Shown here: piece by piece, positions 1 through 5,069 of the stretch | How positions within the stretch are numbered: the first letter of the stretch is position 1 | Layout: every line of letters starts with the position of its first letter | NCBI GenBank assembly: GCA_029005335.1 | Contig: JAQXFT010000188.1 | Location: 1-5,151 of the forward strand | Source of the DNA: Oscillospiraceae bacterium | Lineage (GTDB): Bacteria; Bacillota; Clostridia; Oscillospirales; Ruminococcaceae | Direction of reading: 5' to 3' | Length of the DNA stretch: 5,151 bases | Position numbers and translations under genes: made by a program | Notes under the pieces: model-generated | Told to the model about the DNA's origin: nothing | Databases searched by the model: none | The model's input: only the letters and a program-made list of their open reading frames with translations

Positions 1-50
1 GAAGCCATAACAGCAGAGCTGAATTTCTTCAAAAATTTCTTTGAACCCAT
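1..50 (-). CDS. Start of a probable secreted or membrane-anchored protein (partial, 16 codons)
   Basis: The reading frame opens with ATG at 50-48 and is still open at the window edge. It reads MGSKKFLKKFSSAVMA and then a partial Ser-type codon. Four lysines (residues 4, 5, 8, 9) followed by the beginning of a small/hydrophobic stretch look like the n-region and early h-region of a Sec signal peptide, a leader style common in clostridial and ruminococcal secreted proteins. A perfect GGAGG Shine-Dalgarno lies at 59-63, 8 nt before the ATG, and a strong promoter lies just upstream (84-111). These three signals together make a real gene start very likely even though no mature sequence is visible. 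The product cannot be named. It is transcribed in the same direction as the AraC-type regulator gene upstream, which makes it a possible target of that regulator. Confidence 0.75.
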   Translation of the reverse strand, partial: MGSKKFLKKFSSAVMA

Positions 51-83
51 TTTAAAAACCTCCGATAATAATTTATATGTTTT

Positions 84-111
84 ATTATAACATATTTTTC
101 CTTAATGTCAA
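84..111 (-). promoter_or_regulatory. Strong extended -10 sigma-A promoter for the secreted-protein gene
   Basis: On the minus strand a perfect -35 box TTGACA (111-106) is followed after 16 nt by a perfect -10 box TATAAT (89-84). A TGn extension (92-90) directly precedes the -10. Transcription would begin near 77, giving a leader of about 27 nt that contains the GGAGG at 59-63. The spacer is one base short of the optimum 17, which the extended -10 could compensate. No operator can be defined with certainty, but direct repeats lie immediately upstream. Confidence 0.85.
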
Positions 112-160
112 TAGAAAAATATGAAAACTGATAGAAAATTCCATTTTTTTAATATGAAAA
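111..160. repeat. Interleaved AT-rich direct repeats upstream of the -35 box
   Basis: On the plus strand ATAGAAAA occurs at 111-118 and 131-138 (20 bp apart), and AATATGAAAA occurs at 118-127 and 151-160 (33 bp apart). They lie between the araC-type gene and the promoter of the secreted-protein gene, the usual position of activator sites or an A-tract UP element. The 20-bp period is close to two helical turns, as expected for AraC-family half-sites. Because the stretch is very AT-rich, chance repetition is possible. Confidence 0.4.
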
Positions 161-186
161 TACTATTCAGGAATTATCCCTGAATA
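152..186 (-). terminator. Possible weak terminator overlapping the end of the araC-type gene
   Basis: An 8-bp perfect stem (TATTCAGG at 164-171 with CCTGAATA at 179-186) encloses a 7-nt loop that contains the regulator's TAA stop codon. Downstream on the minus strand the sequence is T-rich but interrupted (roughly GTATTTTCATATT) rather than a clean U-tract. The stem is only moderately GC-rich, so termination may be inefficient. It is the only hairpin I see between this gene and the next promoter. Confidence 0.4.
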
Positions 187-956
187 TTTTTTCTGTATAC
201 CGTCGGAGTAACTCCGACGACCTTTTTAAACTGTCTCATAAAGTGTTCGTCGCTGTCATATCCGCACATTACTGCTACCTGTGAAACAGTACATGAGGTT
301 GTACTAAGGATTTCCCTTGCCTTATCGATTTTGCTTACTATGACATCAGATATACATGATATTCCGAATGTTTCACGGTATATACGCTGAAAATATGAAC
401 GTGACATATTCACTTCGGACGCCATAAGCTCAACTGTCCACCTGATATGCGGATTACGGTATATTTTCTGTCTCAGTTCAAGAAGCTCACTGTAATGGGG
501 GTCTGAGGACTGGGGCGACATTCCCCTTATTCCGTTTGTCTCACTGATTTTAATAAGTATTGTTTTCAGAAGGCTGTCAATCATCTTGGTACGGTTAACT
601 CCTGAGGAGTAAAATTCATTTGTAAGATTTCTTATAAGCTCGCTCAGAAAGTTTACATCAGTATATCTTATAACGGTATTCAGCGGTATATCAAGTGCAA
701 GAAAAAAATCACTTTCTCCGCCTATATCAAAGCAAATCCAGTCATATATAAATATATCCTCTGTGGAATGTAAATCTATATCGGATTTTACGTCATATAT
801 TATTACTGTATCACGGTCAGCAGAGATTTCCTCTCCTCCTATATTAAATATACACGGACTTTTCAGAAGTATGAGAAGATAGCTTTCCATGCCTTTTTGC
901 GTTAAGACGTAATCCTTTCCGTGTATCGTATTATATCCTATGCTTACTATATTCAA
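174..956 (-). CDS. AraC/XylS-family transcriptional regulator, TTG start
   Basis: A 260-aa DNA-binding protein with the standard two-part AraC layout. Residues about 1-140 form a probable cupin-like sensing/dimerisation region, and residues about 156-258 form the double helix-turn-helix domain. In that domain the first HTH covers roughly WTVELMASEVNMSRSYFQRI (173-192). The second contains the family signature around VAVMCGYDSDEHFMRQFKK (227-245) followed by GVTPTVYRK (248-256). The start codon is TTG at 956-954. It is chosen because a GGGGTGA Shine-Dalgarno (969-963) sits 6 nt upstream, and the next in-frame Met is residue 23, inside the N-terminal domain. The Shine-Dalgarno includes the glycosylase TGA stop, so translational coupling is likely. 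The ligand is unknown and nothing shows a sugar or other specificity. The neighbouring secreted-protein promoter is a plausible but unproven target. Confidence 0.93.
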   Translation of the reverse strand: MNIVSIGYNTIHGKDYVLTQKGMESYLLILLKSPCIFNIGGEEISADRDTVIIYDVKSDIDLHSTEDIFIYDWICFDIGGESDFFLALDIPLNTVIRYTDVNFLSELIRNLTNEFYSSGVNRTKMIDSLLKTILIKISETNGIRGMSPQSSDPHYSELLELRQKIYRNPHIRWTVELMASEVNMSRSYFQRIYRETFGISCISDVIVSKIDKAREILSTTSCTVSQVAVMCGYDSDEHFMRQFKKVVGVTPTVYRKNIQG

Positions 957-962
957 AAATAA

Positions 963-969
963 TCACCCC
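963..969 (-). promoter_or_regulatory. Shine-Dalgarno of the araC-type gene overlapping the glycosylase stop
   Basis: GGGGTGA on the minus strand holds both the last Gly codon plus TGA of the glycosylase gene and the ribosome-binding site of the regulator. The 6-nt spacing to TTG supports the non-ATG start and suggests reinitiation by ribosomes finishing the upstream gene. Confidence 0.75.
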
Positions 970-1469
970 GCAATGAACCGCCATTCTATATTTTTCCAGT
1001 ATTCTCCGGCATAATCTATTCCTACTCTCGGAGCTTTAATTATTTCCGGTCTGAAGCCGTCATCTTCAATCCATATATCCGGATTATCATAAATATTCAT
1101 GCCGTTAAAGGATTTATCTATTTTAAGGTATTTTGTAAGTCTTGCAGGGCCTTTAAGATTTTCTCCTGCCCTGAGCAACACTCCCTGCGGAATATTCTTT
1201 TCACCTGTTATTATATTCATAAGCCAGTGTATTCCATAGCAGAGGTAAATATATATAACTCCTGATTCTACATAAAGAAGCTCTGTTCGGGGAGTTCTTC
1301 CCTTTGAAGCATGGCAGGCTTTATCCTCCTCACCCCTATATGCCTCTGTCTCGGAAATTCTTGCACGGATTTCCGTACCGTCCGGAAGCCGGTGAACAAT
1401 TATTTTTCCGACCAAATCCGGAGCAACCTCCAGCACATCACGGTGAAAAAATTCCCTTTCAAGCTTCAT
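963..1469 (-). CDS. mpg: 3-methyladenine (alkyladenine) DNA glycosylase, AAG/MPG family
   Basis: A 168-aa monofunctional base-excision-repair enzyme of the AAG/MPG family. It removes alkylated purines such as 3-methyladenine and deaminated purines such as hypoxanthine from DNA by flipping the base and hydrolysing the N-glycosidic bond. The family core is clear: RISETEAYRGEEDKACHASK (37-56), then GRTPRT (57-62), IYIYLCYGIHWLMNI (72-86) and GVLLRAGE (96-103). Glu40, the first Glu of the ETEAY motif, corresponds to the catalytic Glu125 of human AAG. The end is recognisable as PRVGIDYAGEYWKNIEWRF, but the protein stops at IAG and lacks the short G-x-P-x-V-S type tail usual in the family, so it is slightly short compared with the roughly 190-210 aa of many bacterial members. 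Its ATG immediately follows the rqcH TAA, and AAGGGTGA inside the rqcH end serves as ribosome-binding site 5 nt before the start. Confidence 0.93.
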   Translation of the reverse strand: MKLEREFFHRDVLEVAPDLVGKIIVHRLPDGTEIRARISETEAYRGEEDKACHASKGRTPRTELLYVESGVIYIYLCYGIHWLMNIITGEKNIPQGVLLRAGENLKGPARLTKYLKIDKSFNGMNIYDNPDIWIEDDGFRPEIIKAPRVGIDYAGEYWKNIEWRFIAG

Positions 1470-3224
1470 TTATTTCACCCTTAACCTTTCAGCAAGTTCA
1501 GTATCAGGTCTGACAAATGCAGTTTTATAATTTGTAAAGATTACCTTTCCGGGCTTAGCTCCGGAGGGCTTTTTTACGTACTTTGCAAGACAGTAGTCAA
1601 CCGGTACAAGGTTTGAATCCTTTCCACGGCTGTTCACTGATGCTATTATGCAGGCTTCTTCAATAGTTCTGTCCGGAGGGGTTTCACCGTCTGTGAGTAT
1701 CAGTACATGAGAACCGGTTATAAGCTGTGTATGAAGCCATATATCCGATTTTTCGGCAAGCTTCAGAGTTAATTTATCATTCTGAATATTATTTCTGCCC
1801 ACAAGTATTGTGAATCCGTCACTTGACCTGTATTCTATGGGCGGAAGTGATTTTTCAGGCTTGCCCTTCTGAGGAGAAGATTTTATATAGCCCTGTTCAG
1901 AGAGTTCAAGCCTTAGCTGTGTAATTTCATTTTCTGTAGTTGCTCTTGTAAGCGAATCAAGTACGCTGTCTATATACTGCAATTCCTCTTCGCCCTTTGA
2001 AATCTGCTCAGTGAGTTTCTTTTCGGCTGTAGCAGATTTTTTATATTCGTTATAATAATACTGTATATTCTGGGACGGCGTTTTCATTATATCAAGCTTT
2101 ATTTCAATTTCCGGACATTCTTCATCATAGAAATTCTGAACTGAAATTCTGCTGTCACCCTTTTGCATACGGTATATATTTGCTGAAAGCAGGTCTCCGT
2201 AAAGCTTATATATATCACGGTTTCCGCACTGTTCAAGCTCCTCTTTCTGCACGGCAATACGCCTTGAAATTCTCTCCGTAAGGTTTACAAGAAGCCTGAA
2301 TAAGTCATTTGCTCTCTGCTTCATACGTACAGCCAAATCTCTCTCAGAGTAAAAGGCATCAAGAAGCTCACAGGCTGATTTATATTCATCAGTCTGCATA
2401 AGGATTCCGTACTGCTGTATATTTATAAAGCTGAAATCCTTCAGTATTCCGTCATTGTCCTTTACAACAGTAAAACGGCACTTATTATTCAAAAGCATAT
2501 CACGGGATTTTTCAATTTTAAGCATAAGACGGTTTATATGCTCGGGAGTCATTTCAGATGATTTGAGATATTCGCCCTTTGATGTATAATATGCCCATTC
2601 CCTTGCAAGTACCGGAGAAATTCCCTCGAATACTTTTATTAAAACTTTGGAAAGCTCTCCGGATTCGGCTGATTTTATTCTGTTTGCAATGGTATTTTTA
2701 TCGGCTGTAAGAAAGTTAAGTCTTTCCTCACGGGGAGGAAGCTGATATTGTGTATTCGGAAGCACTATTCTTTCCCTTGACATTTCAGGGTCTACACGCT
2801 TTATACTGTCAATAATTTTTCCGCACTGATTTATTATAACAAGGTTTGAACATCTCCCCATAATTTCGCAGGCAAGAGTTATGGTAACTACGTCGCCGAG
2901 TTCGTTTACACATTCAAAATCAAGGTATAATATTCGCTCCAATCCGTCCTGACGTATATCAATAAGCTTTCCGCCTCCGATATGTTTTCTAAGAAGCATA
3001 CAGAACATTGGCGGAATTTTTGGATTGTCAACAGATACTTTAGTTATGTGTACCCTGCTGTTGTTTGCGTTTGCGGATATAAGAAGCTTATAAGCTCCCT
3101 GCCGTGTGCGGAATCCGATTATTATTTCATCACGTGAGGGCTGATATACCTTTTCAACACGGCTTCCTTTTAAAAATTCTGTTTCAGATTTGATTGCATA
3201 GAGAAATGCTCCGTCAAGTGCCAT
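1470..3224 (-). CDS. rqcH: Rqc2/RqcH-type NFACT protein, ribosome-associated quality control (fibronectin-binding A family)
   Basis: A full-length 584-aa NFACT protein (B. subtilis RqcH is about 570 aa). RqcH binds 50S subunits obstructed by peptidyl-tRNA and recruits tRNA-Ala to add C-terminal alanine tails that mark the stalled chain for proteolysis. Older annotations call the family fibronectin/fibrinogen-binding protein, but there is no signal peptide here. Layout: NFACT-N about 1-175, opening with MALDG and containing EIMGRCSNLVII (120-131); a helix-hairpin-helix-like region about 175-245; a long helical coiled-coil section about 285-435; and NFACT-R (DUF814) about 460-555 with VGRNNIQNDKLTLKLAEKSD (475-494), IWLHTQ and GSHVLIL. 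The Asp-Arg pair important for alanine tailing (Asp97-Arg98 in B. subtilis) appears as Glu96-Arg97 in GLERIL. ATG at 3224 follows AAAGGA (3239-3234) by 9 nt. The gene begins 15 nt after the upstream stop and abuts the glycosylase gene. Confidence 0.95.
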   Translation of the reverse strand: MALDGAFLYAIKSETEFLKGSRVEKVYQPSRDEIIIGFRTRQGAYKLLISANANNSRVHITKVSVDNPKIPPMFCMLLRKHIGGGKLIDIRQDGLERILYLDFECVNELGDVVTITLACEIMGRCSNLVIINQCGKIIDSIKRVDPEMSRERIVLPNTQYQLPPREERLNFLTADKNTIANRIKSAESGELSKVLIKVFEGISPVLAREWAYYTSKGEYLKSSEMTPEHINRLMLKIEKSRDMLLNNKCRFTVVKDNDGILKDFSFINIQQYGILMQTDEYKSACELLDAFYSERDLAVRMKQRANDLFRLLVNLTERISRRIAVQKEELEQCGNRDIYKLYGDLLSANIYRMQKGDSRISVQNFYDEECPEIEIKLDIMKTPSQNIQYYYNEYKKSATAEKKLTEQISKGEEELQYIDSVLDSLTRATTENEITQLRLELSEQGYIKSSPQKGKPEKSLPPIEYRSSDGFTILVGRNNIQNDKLTLKLAEKSDIWLHTQLITGSHVLILTDGETPPDRTIEEACIIASVNSRGKDSNLVPVDYCLAKYVKKPSGAKPGKVIFTNYKTAFVRPDTELAERLRVK

Positions 3225-3239
3225 TATTAAAAATCCTTT

Positions 3240-4673
3240 CTATACGATATATTTTACAGGGTCAACAGAAGTTTCCGCAATTATTGTTTCGATAAACGGG
3301 AAATTTGCTTCAATTACATCTTTAAGATGTTCAAGTACAAGGTTTTCAGTATGGAAATGACCGCAATCAAAAAGAGTAAGGTTATTGTTGTTTGCTGAAA
3401 TCCATACATCATGCTTTATATCTCCGGTTACAAATGCATCACACTCTTTTTCAAGGGCAGTATTAAGCATTGAACCTCCCGAACCCGAACACACTGCAAT
3501 TTTATTGATTATTTCCTTGTCACAGCAATATTTTACTACTGTACAGCCGAAAATTTCTTTAAGTACCTTTGCAAGCTCCGAAGATGAAACAGGCTTTTCA
3601 AGATTAATTATTTTGCCGATTTCGTCAAAAGGTTCACACGATTTTATTTCAAGCTTTTCTGAAAGCTTATCAACTATAACTCCGTTAGTGCCGTCCTCTG
3701 CGATATCAAGATTAGTATGCATGCATACCGCACTTATATCATTTTCTATAAGCTGATATACAACATCATCGGCAGTTATAACTCTAAGGGGTTCAAATAT
3801 TACAGGGTGATGTGATATAATCATATTACAGTTTTTTTCTTTAGCCTCTGAAACAGCATTTTTAGTTATATCAAGACTAAGCAGAATTTTAAATACAGGC
3901 TTGTTTCTGTTTCCTGTAAGGTATCCCGAATTGTCCCATTTTTCCTGAGTATTGAAAGGATAAAATTCATTGAGAATATAATAGATATTATTTCCGCAGA
4001 TAGTATCAGAATCACAGAGAAAGTTTATCATTCTGCATATTTCATTCTTTTTGATACTTTCGAGGAAATATTTTGTTTCTCTGATTTCCTCCGCAATTTT
4101 CGCAAGCTTTTCAGTATGATATTTCAGATACTCTTTGGAAATATCAAGTGAAAAATCAAGATGTCCGATAATTGAAGAAAATTCCGAAAGCCTTATTTTT
4201 TTTCCGCAGTATACTGCTTTCATAACAGTGTATATAAATTTTCCGTCCCTGACTGCCTTTTCGTCAATTATTTTATATCCGTTTGCATAGAGCCATATTC
4301 TGAGATACGGAGCTTTAGTCATAGGCTGTAATATGAGATTCACATTATTTTTTAGCCAGTCCGCATTATTTATAATTTCTGCAATAGTTTCTCCGCCCAT
4401 TCCGGCAATTATTACATCGGAAACATTCTCACACGGAATTTTTTCGAGTCCGTCCGAAAGTATCAAATCGACTTTATCGGATATATTGTATTTTCTGACG
4501 GTATTTTCAGCAGATTCAAGGGGCTTGCTGTTTATGTCAGATGCTGTTACATGACTGCATTTTCCGCTTCTGATTAGTTCGCAGGCAAGATATGCGTGGT
4601 CTGTACCGACATCGCACGCAATACCCTTTCCGCTGACGTATTCCGCACAGGCTTTAAGTCTTTCATCAAGCAT
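3240..4673 (-). CDS. trmK: Fusion of tRNA (adenine-22-N1)-methyltransferase TrmK and a Nif3-like dinuclear-metal protein
   Basis: One uninterrupted 477-aa frame joins two proteins usually encoded by adjacent genes in Firmicutes (yqfN/yqfO in B. subtilis). Residues about 1-210 are TrmK, which uses S-adenosylmethionine to methylate N1 of A22 in the tRNA D-loop. Visible are the SAM-binding motif ACDVGTDHAYLA (19-30), AGMGGE (90-95) and ILQPM (114-118), followed by the helical C-terminal arm (about 178-208). Residues about 224-477 are a Nif3/YbgI domain with EKWDNSGYL (244-252). Its expected metal ligands are His288 and His289 (ISHHP), Asp323 (HTNLD), His439 and Glu443 (DCGHFHTE). It is the compact form without the PII-like insert of B. 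subtilis YqfO. The exact activity of Nif3 proteins is unsettled. No start codon with a good Shine-Dalgarno occurs at the junction; the only nearby Met is residue 215. ATG at 4673 follows AAGGAGTGA (4689-4681) by 7 nt. It is the first gene of the run that continues into rqcH. Confidence 0.92.
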   Translation of the reverse strand: MLDERLKACAEYVSGKGIACDVGTDHAYLACELIRSGKCSHVTASDINSKPLESAENTVRKYNISDKVDLILSDGLEKIPCENVSDVIIAGMGGETIAEIINNADWLKNNVNLILQPMTKAPYLRIWLYANGYKIIDEKAVRDGKFIYTVMKAVYCGKKIRLSEFSSIIGHLDFSLDISKEYLKYHTEKLAKIAEEIRETKYFLESIKKNEICRMINFLCDSDTICGNNIYYILNEFYPFNTQEKWDNSGYLTGNRNKPVFKILLSLDITKNAVSEAKEKNCNMIISHHPVIFEPLRVITADDVVYQLIENDISAVCMHTNLDIAEDGTNGVIVDKLSEKLEIKSCEPFDEIGKIINLEKPVSSSELAKVLKEIFGCTVVKYCCDKEIINKIAVCSGSGGSMLNTALEKECDAFVTGDIKHDVWISANNNNLTLFDCGHFHTENLVLEHLKDVIEANFPFIETIIAETSVDPVKYIV

Positions 4674-4689
4674 AAAAAAATCACTCCTT

Positions 4690-4728
4690 AAACAAAAACA
4701 GGGCAGACTGAAAGAAATCAGACTGCCC
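4690..4728 (-). terminator. Rho-independent terminator after the DUF1858 gene, just before trmK-nif3
   Basis: GGGCAG (4701-4706) pairs with CTGCCC (4723-4728). After a single mismatch CTGA (4708-4711) pairs with TCAG (4718-4721), leaving a 6-nt loop. On the minus strand this 10-bp stem is followed by a T-rich tail (TGTTTTTGTTT, 4700-4690). This is a canonical intrinsic terminator for the DUF1858 transcript. The tail runs straight into the AAGGAGTGA ribosome-binding site of trmK-nif3, so it could also act as an attenuator or a partial terminator. Confidence 0.85.
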
Positions 4729-4734
4729 CCGCCT

Positions 4735-4762
4735 TTTATGGCATAATTTTACTTTGCGGCAA
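4735..4762 (-). promoter_or_regulatory. Candidate weak promoter for the trmK-nif3/rqcH run
   Basis: On the minus strand TTGCCG (4762-4757) and CATAAA (4740-4735) are 16 nt apart, each matching four of six consensus bases, with a TGn extension before the -10. The site overlaps the 3' end of the DUF1858 gene. Transcription would start near 4728, exactly at the terminator hairpin. It is weak and is listed only because the next gene otherwise has no visible promoter of its own. Confidence 0.2.
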
Positions 4763-4949
4763 AGTGAGCGTTCAGCTTTGCAACAAGTTCATCAGCATCA
4801 GTGCCGTGAACCATGCAGGCATCAGCAACAGATTCTCCTCTTGATGCAGGACAGCCGAGACAGTGCATACCGATTTCGAGGAAATACGGAGCTACTGTAG
4901 CATCAGCATCAAGAATATCGCCTATGATAGTATCCTTAGTAACAACCAT
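4749..4949 (-). CDS. DUF1858 small CxxC protein (hybrid-cluster-protein-associated redox disulfide domain)
   Basis: A 66-aa soluble protein made of a single DUF1858 domain, a family described as a putative redox-disulfide domain associated with the hybrid cluster protein. The sequence opens MVVTKDTIIGDILD and carries the family hallmark GMHCLGCPASRGES (27-40), with a CxxC pair at Cys30 and Cys33 and a third Cys at 45. A function in thiol redox chemistry or metal handling is inferred; no reaction is established. The ATG at 4949 is preferred over in-frame ATGs at 4970 and 4961. AAAGGA (4967-4962) lies 12 nt upstream of it, whereas the 4961 ATG directly abuts that site and the 4970 ATG contains it and has no site of its own. 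The gene has its own strong promoter and terminator, so it is probably a monocistronic, well-expressed unit. It looks less AT-rich than the gene that follows, which fits high expression. Confidence 0.88.
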   Translation of the reverse strand: MVVTKDTIIGDILDADATVAPYFLEIGMHCLGCPASRGESVADACMVHGTDADELVAKLNAHFAAK

Positions 4950-4961
4950 TATTAAAAACAT

Positions 4962-4967
4962 TCCTTT
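4962..4967 (-). promoter_or_regulatory. Shine-Dalgarno that decides the DUF1858 start
   Basis: AAAGGA on the minus strand sits 12 nt before the ATG at 4949 and 0 nt before the ATG at 4961, which rules out the nearer upstream codon. The following TTTTTAATAATGG is shared exactly with the rqcH leader (3234-3221), where AAAGGA is 9 nt from the ATG. Confidence 0.65.
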
Positions 4968-4999
4968 CATTTTTTTATATTTTGTGAACCTGAAAAAAA

Positions 5000-5028
5000 A
5001 TTATACACAGATTCATTAAAAAAGTCAA
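5000..5028 (-). promoter_or_regulatory. Near-consensus sigma-A promoter of the DUF1858 gene
   Basis: On the minus strand a -35 box TTGACT (5028-5023) and a perfect -10 box TATAAT (5005-5000) are separated by the optimal 17 nt. Transcription would begin near 4993, giving a leader of roughly 44 nt before the ATG at 4949. The -35 box lies within the T-tract of the preceding terminator. Confidence 0.85.
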
Positions 5029-5049
5029 AGCACAGCGAATCAGCTGTGC
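5017..5049 (-). terminator. Rho-independent terminator of the zinc-ribbon gene
   Basis: GCACAGC (5030-5036) and GCTGTGC (5043-5049) form a perfect 7-bp stem with a 6-nt loop. On the minus strand it is followed by TTTGACTTTTTT. It lies about 20 nt after the TGA of the upstream gene. The U-tract is interrupted by GAC, which is also part of the next promoter's -35 box. Confidence 0.75.
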
Positions 5050-5069
5050 AATGAGATGATTTTTTTAAA

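Noticed and set aside
1304..1513. Plus-strand open frame of 69 codons opposite the glycosylase gene
   Set aside because: It lies entirely antisense to a well-recognised gene and the start of rqcH, has no convincing ribosome-binding site, and encodes low-complexity His/Pro-rich sequence with no recognisable domain.
1470..3224. Reading the rqcH product as a surface fibronectin-binding adhesin
   Set aside because: There is no signal peptide, membrane anchor or sortase motif, and the NFACT-N/coiled-coil/NFACT-R layout matches the ribosome quality-control family. The adhesin name is historical.
3385..3756. Plus-strand open frame of 123 codons opposite the Nif3 domain
   Set aside because: The sequence is Ser/Ile-rich, which is typical of the reverse frame of an AT-rich gene. 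The opposite strand carries conserved Nif3 motifs, so this is a shadow.
4333..4554. Plus-strand open frame of 73 codons with hydrophobic content opposite TrmK
   Set aside because: It is antisense to the TrmK catalytic motifs and has no promoter or ribosome-binding site. The hydrophobicity arises from the complementary codons.
4690..4728. Possible riboswitch upstream of trmK-nif3
   Set aside because: There is only a single hairpin with a T-tail and no room for an aptamer domain before it, because the DUF1858 coding region ends 20 nt upstream.
4950..4970. Seven-residue longer N-terminus of the DUF1858 protein (starting MKGMFLI)
   Set aside because: The ATG at 4970 has no ribosome-binding site upstream, and its second and third codons are the AAAGGA site itself. 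Family members usually begin close to the VTKDT segment.
4813..5019. Plus-strand open frame of 68 codons opposite the DUF1858 gene
   Set aside because: It overlaps the DUF1858 gene and its promoter in antisense and has no supporting signals or recognisable domain.
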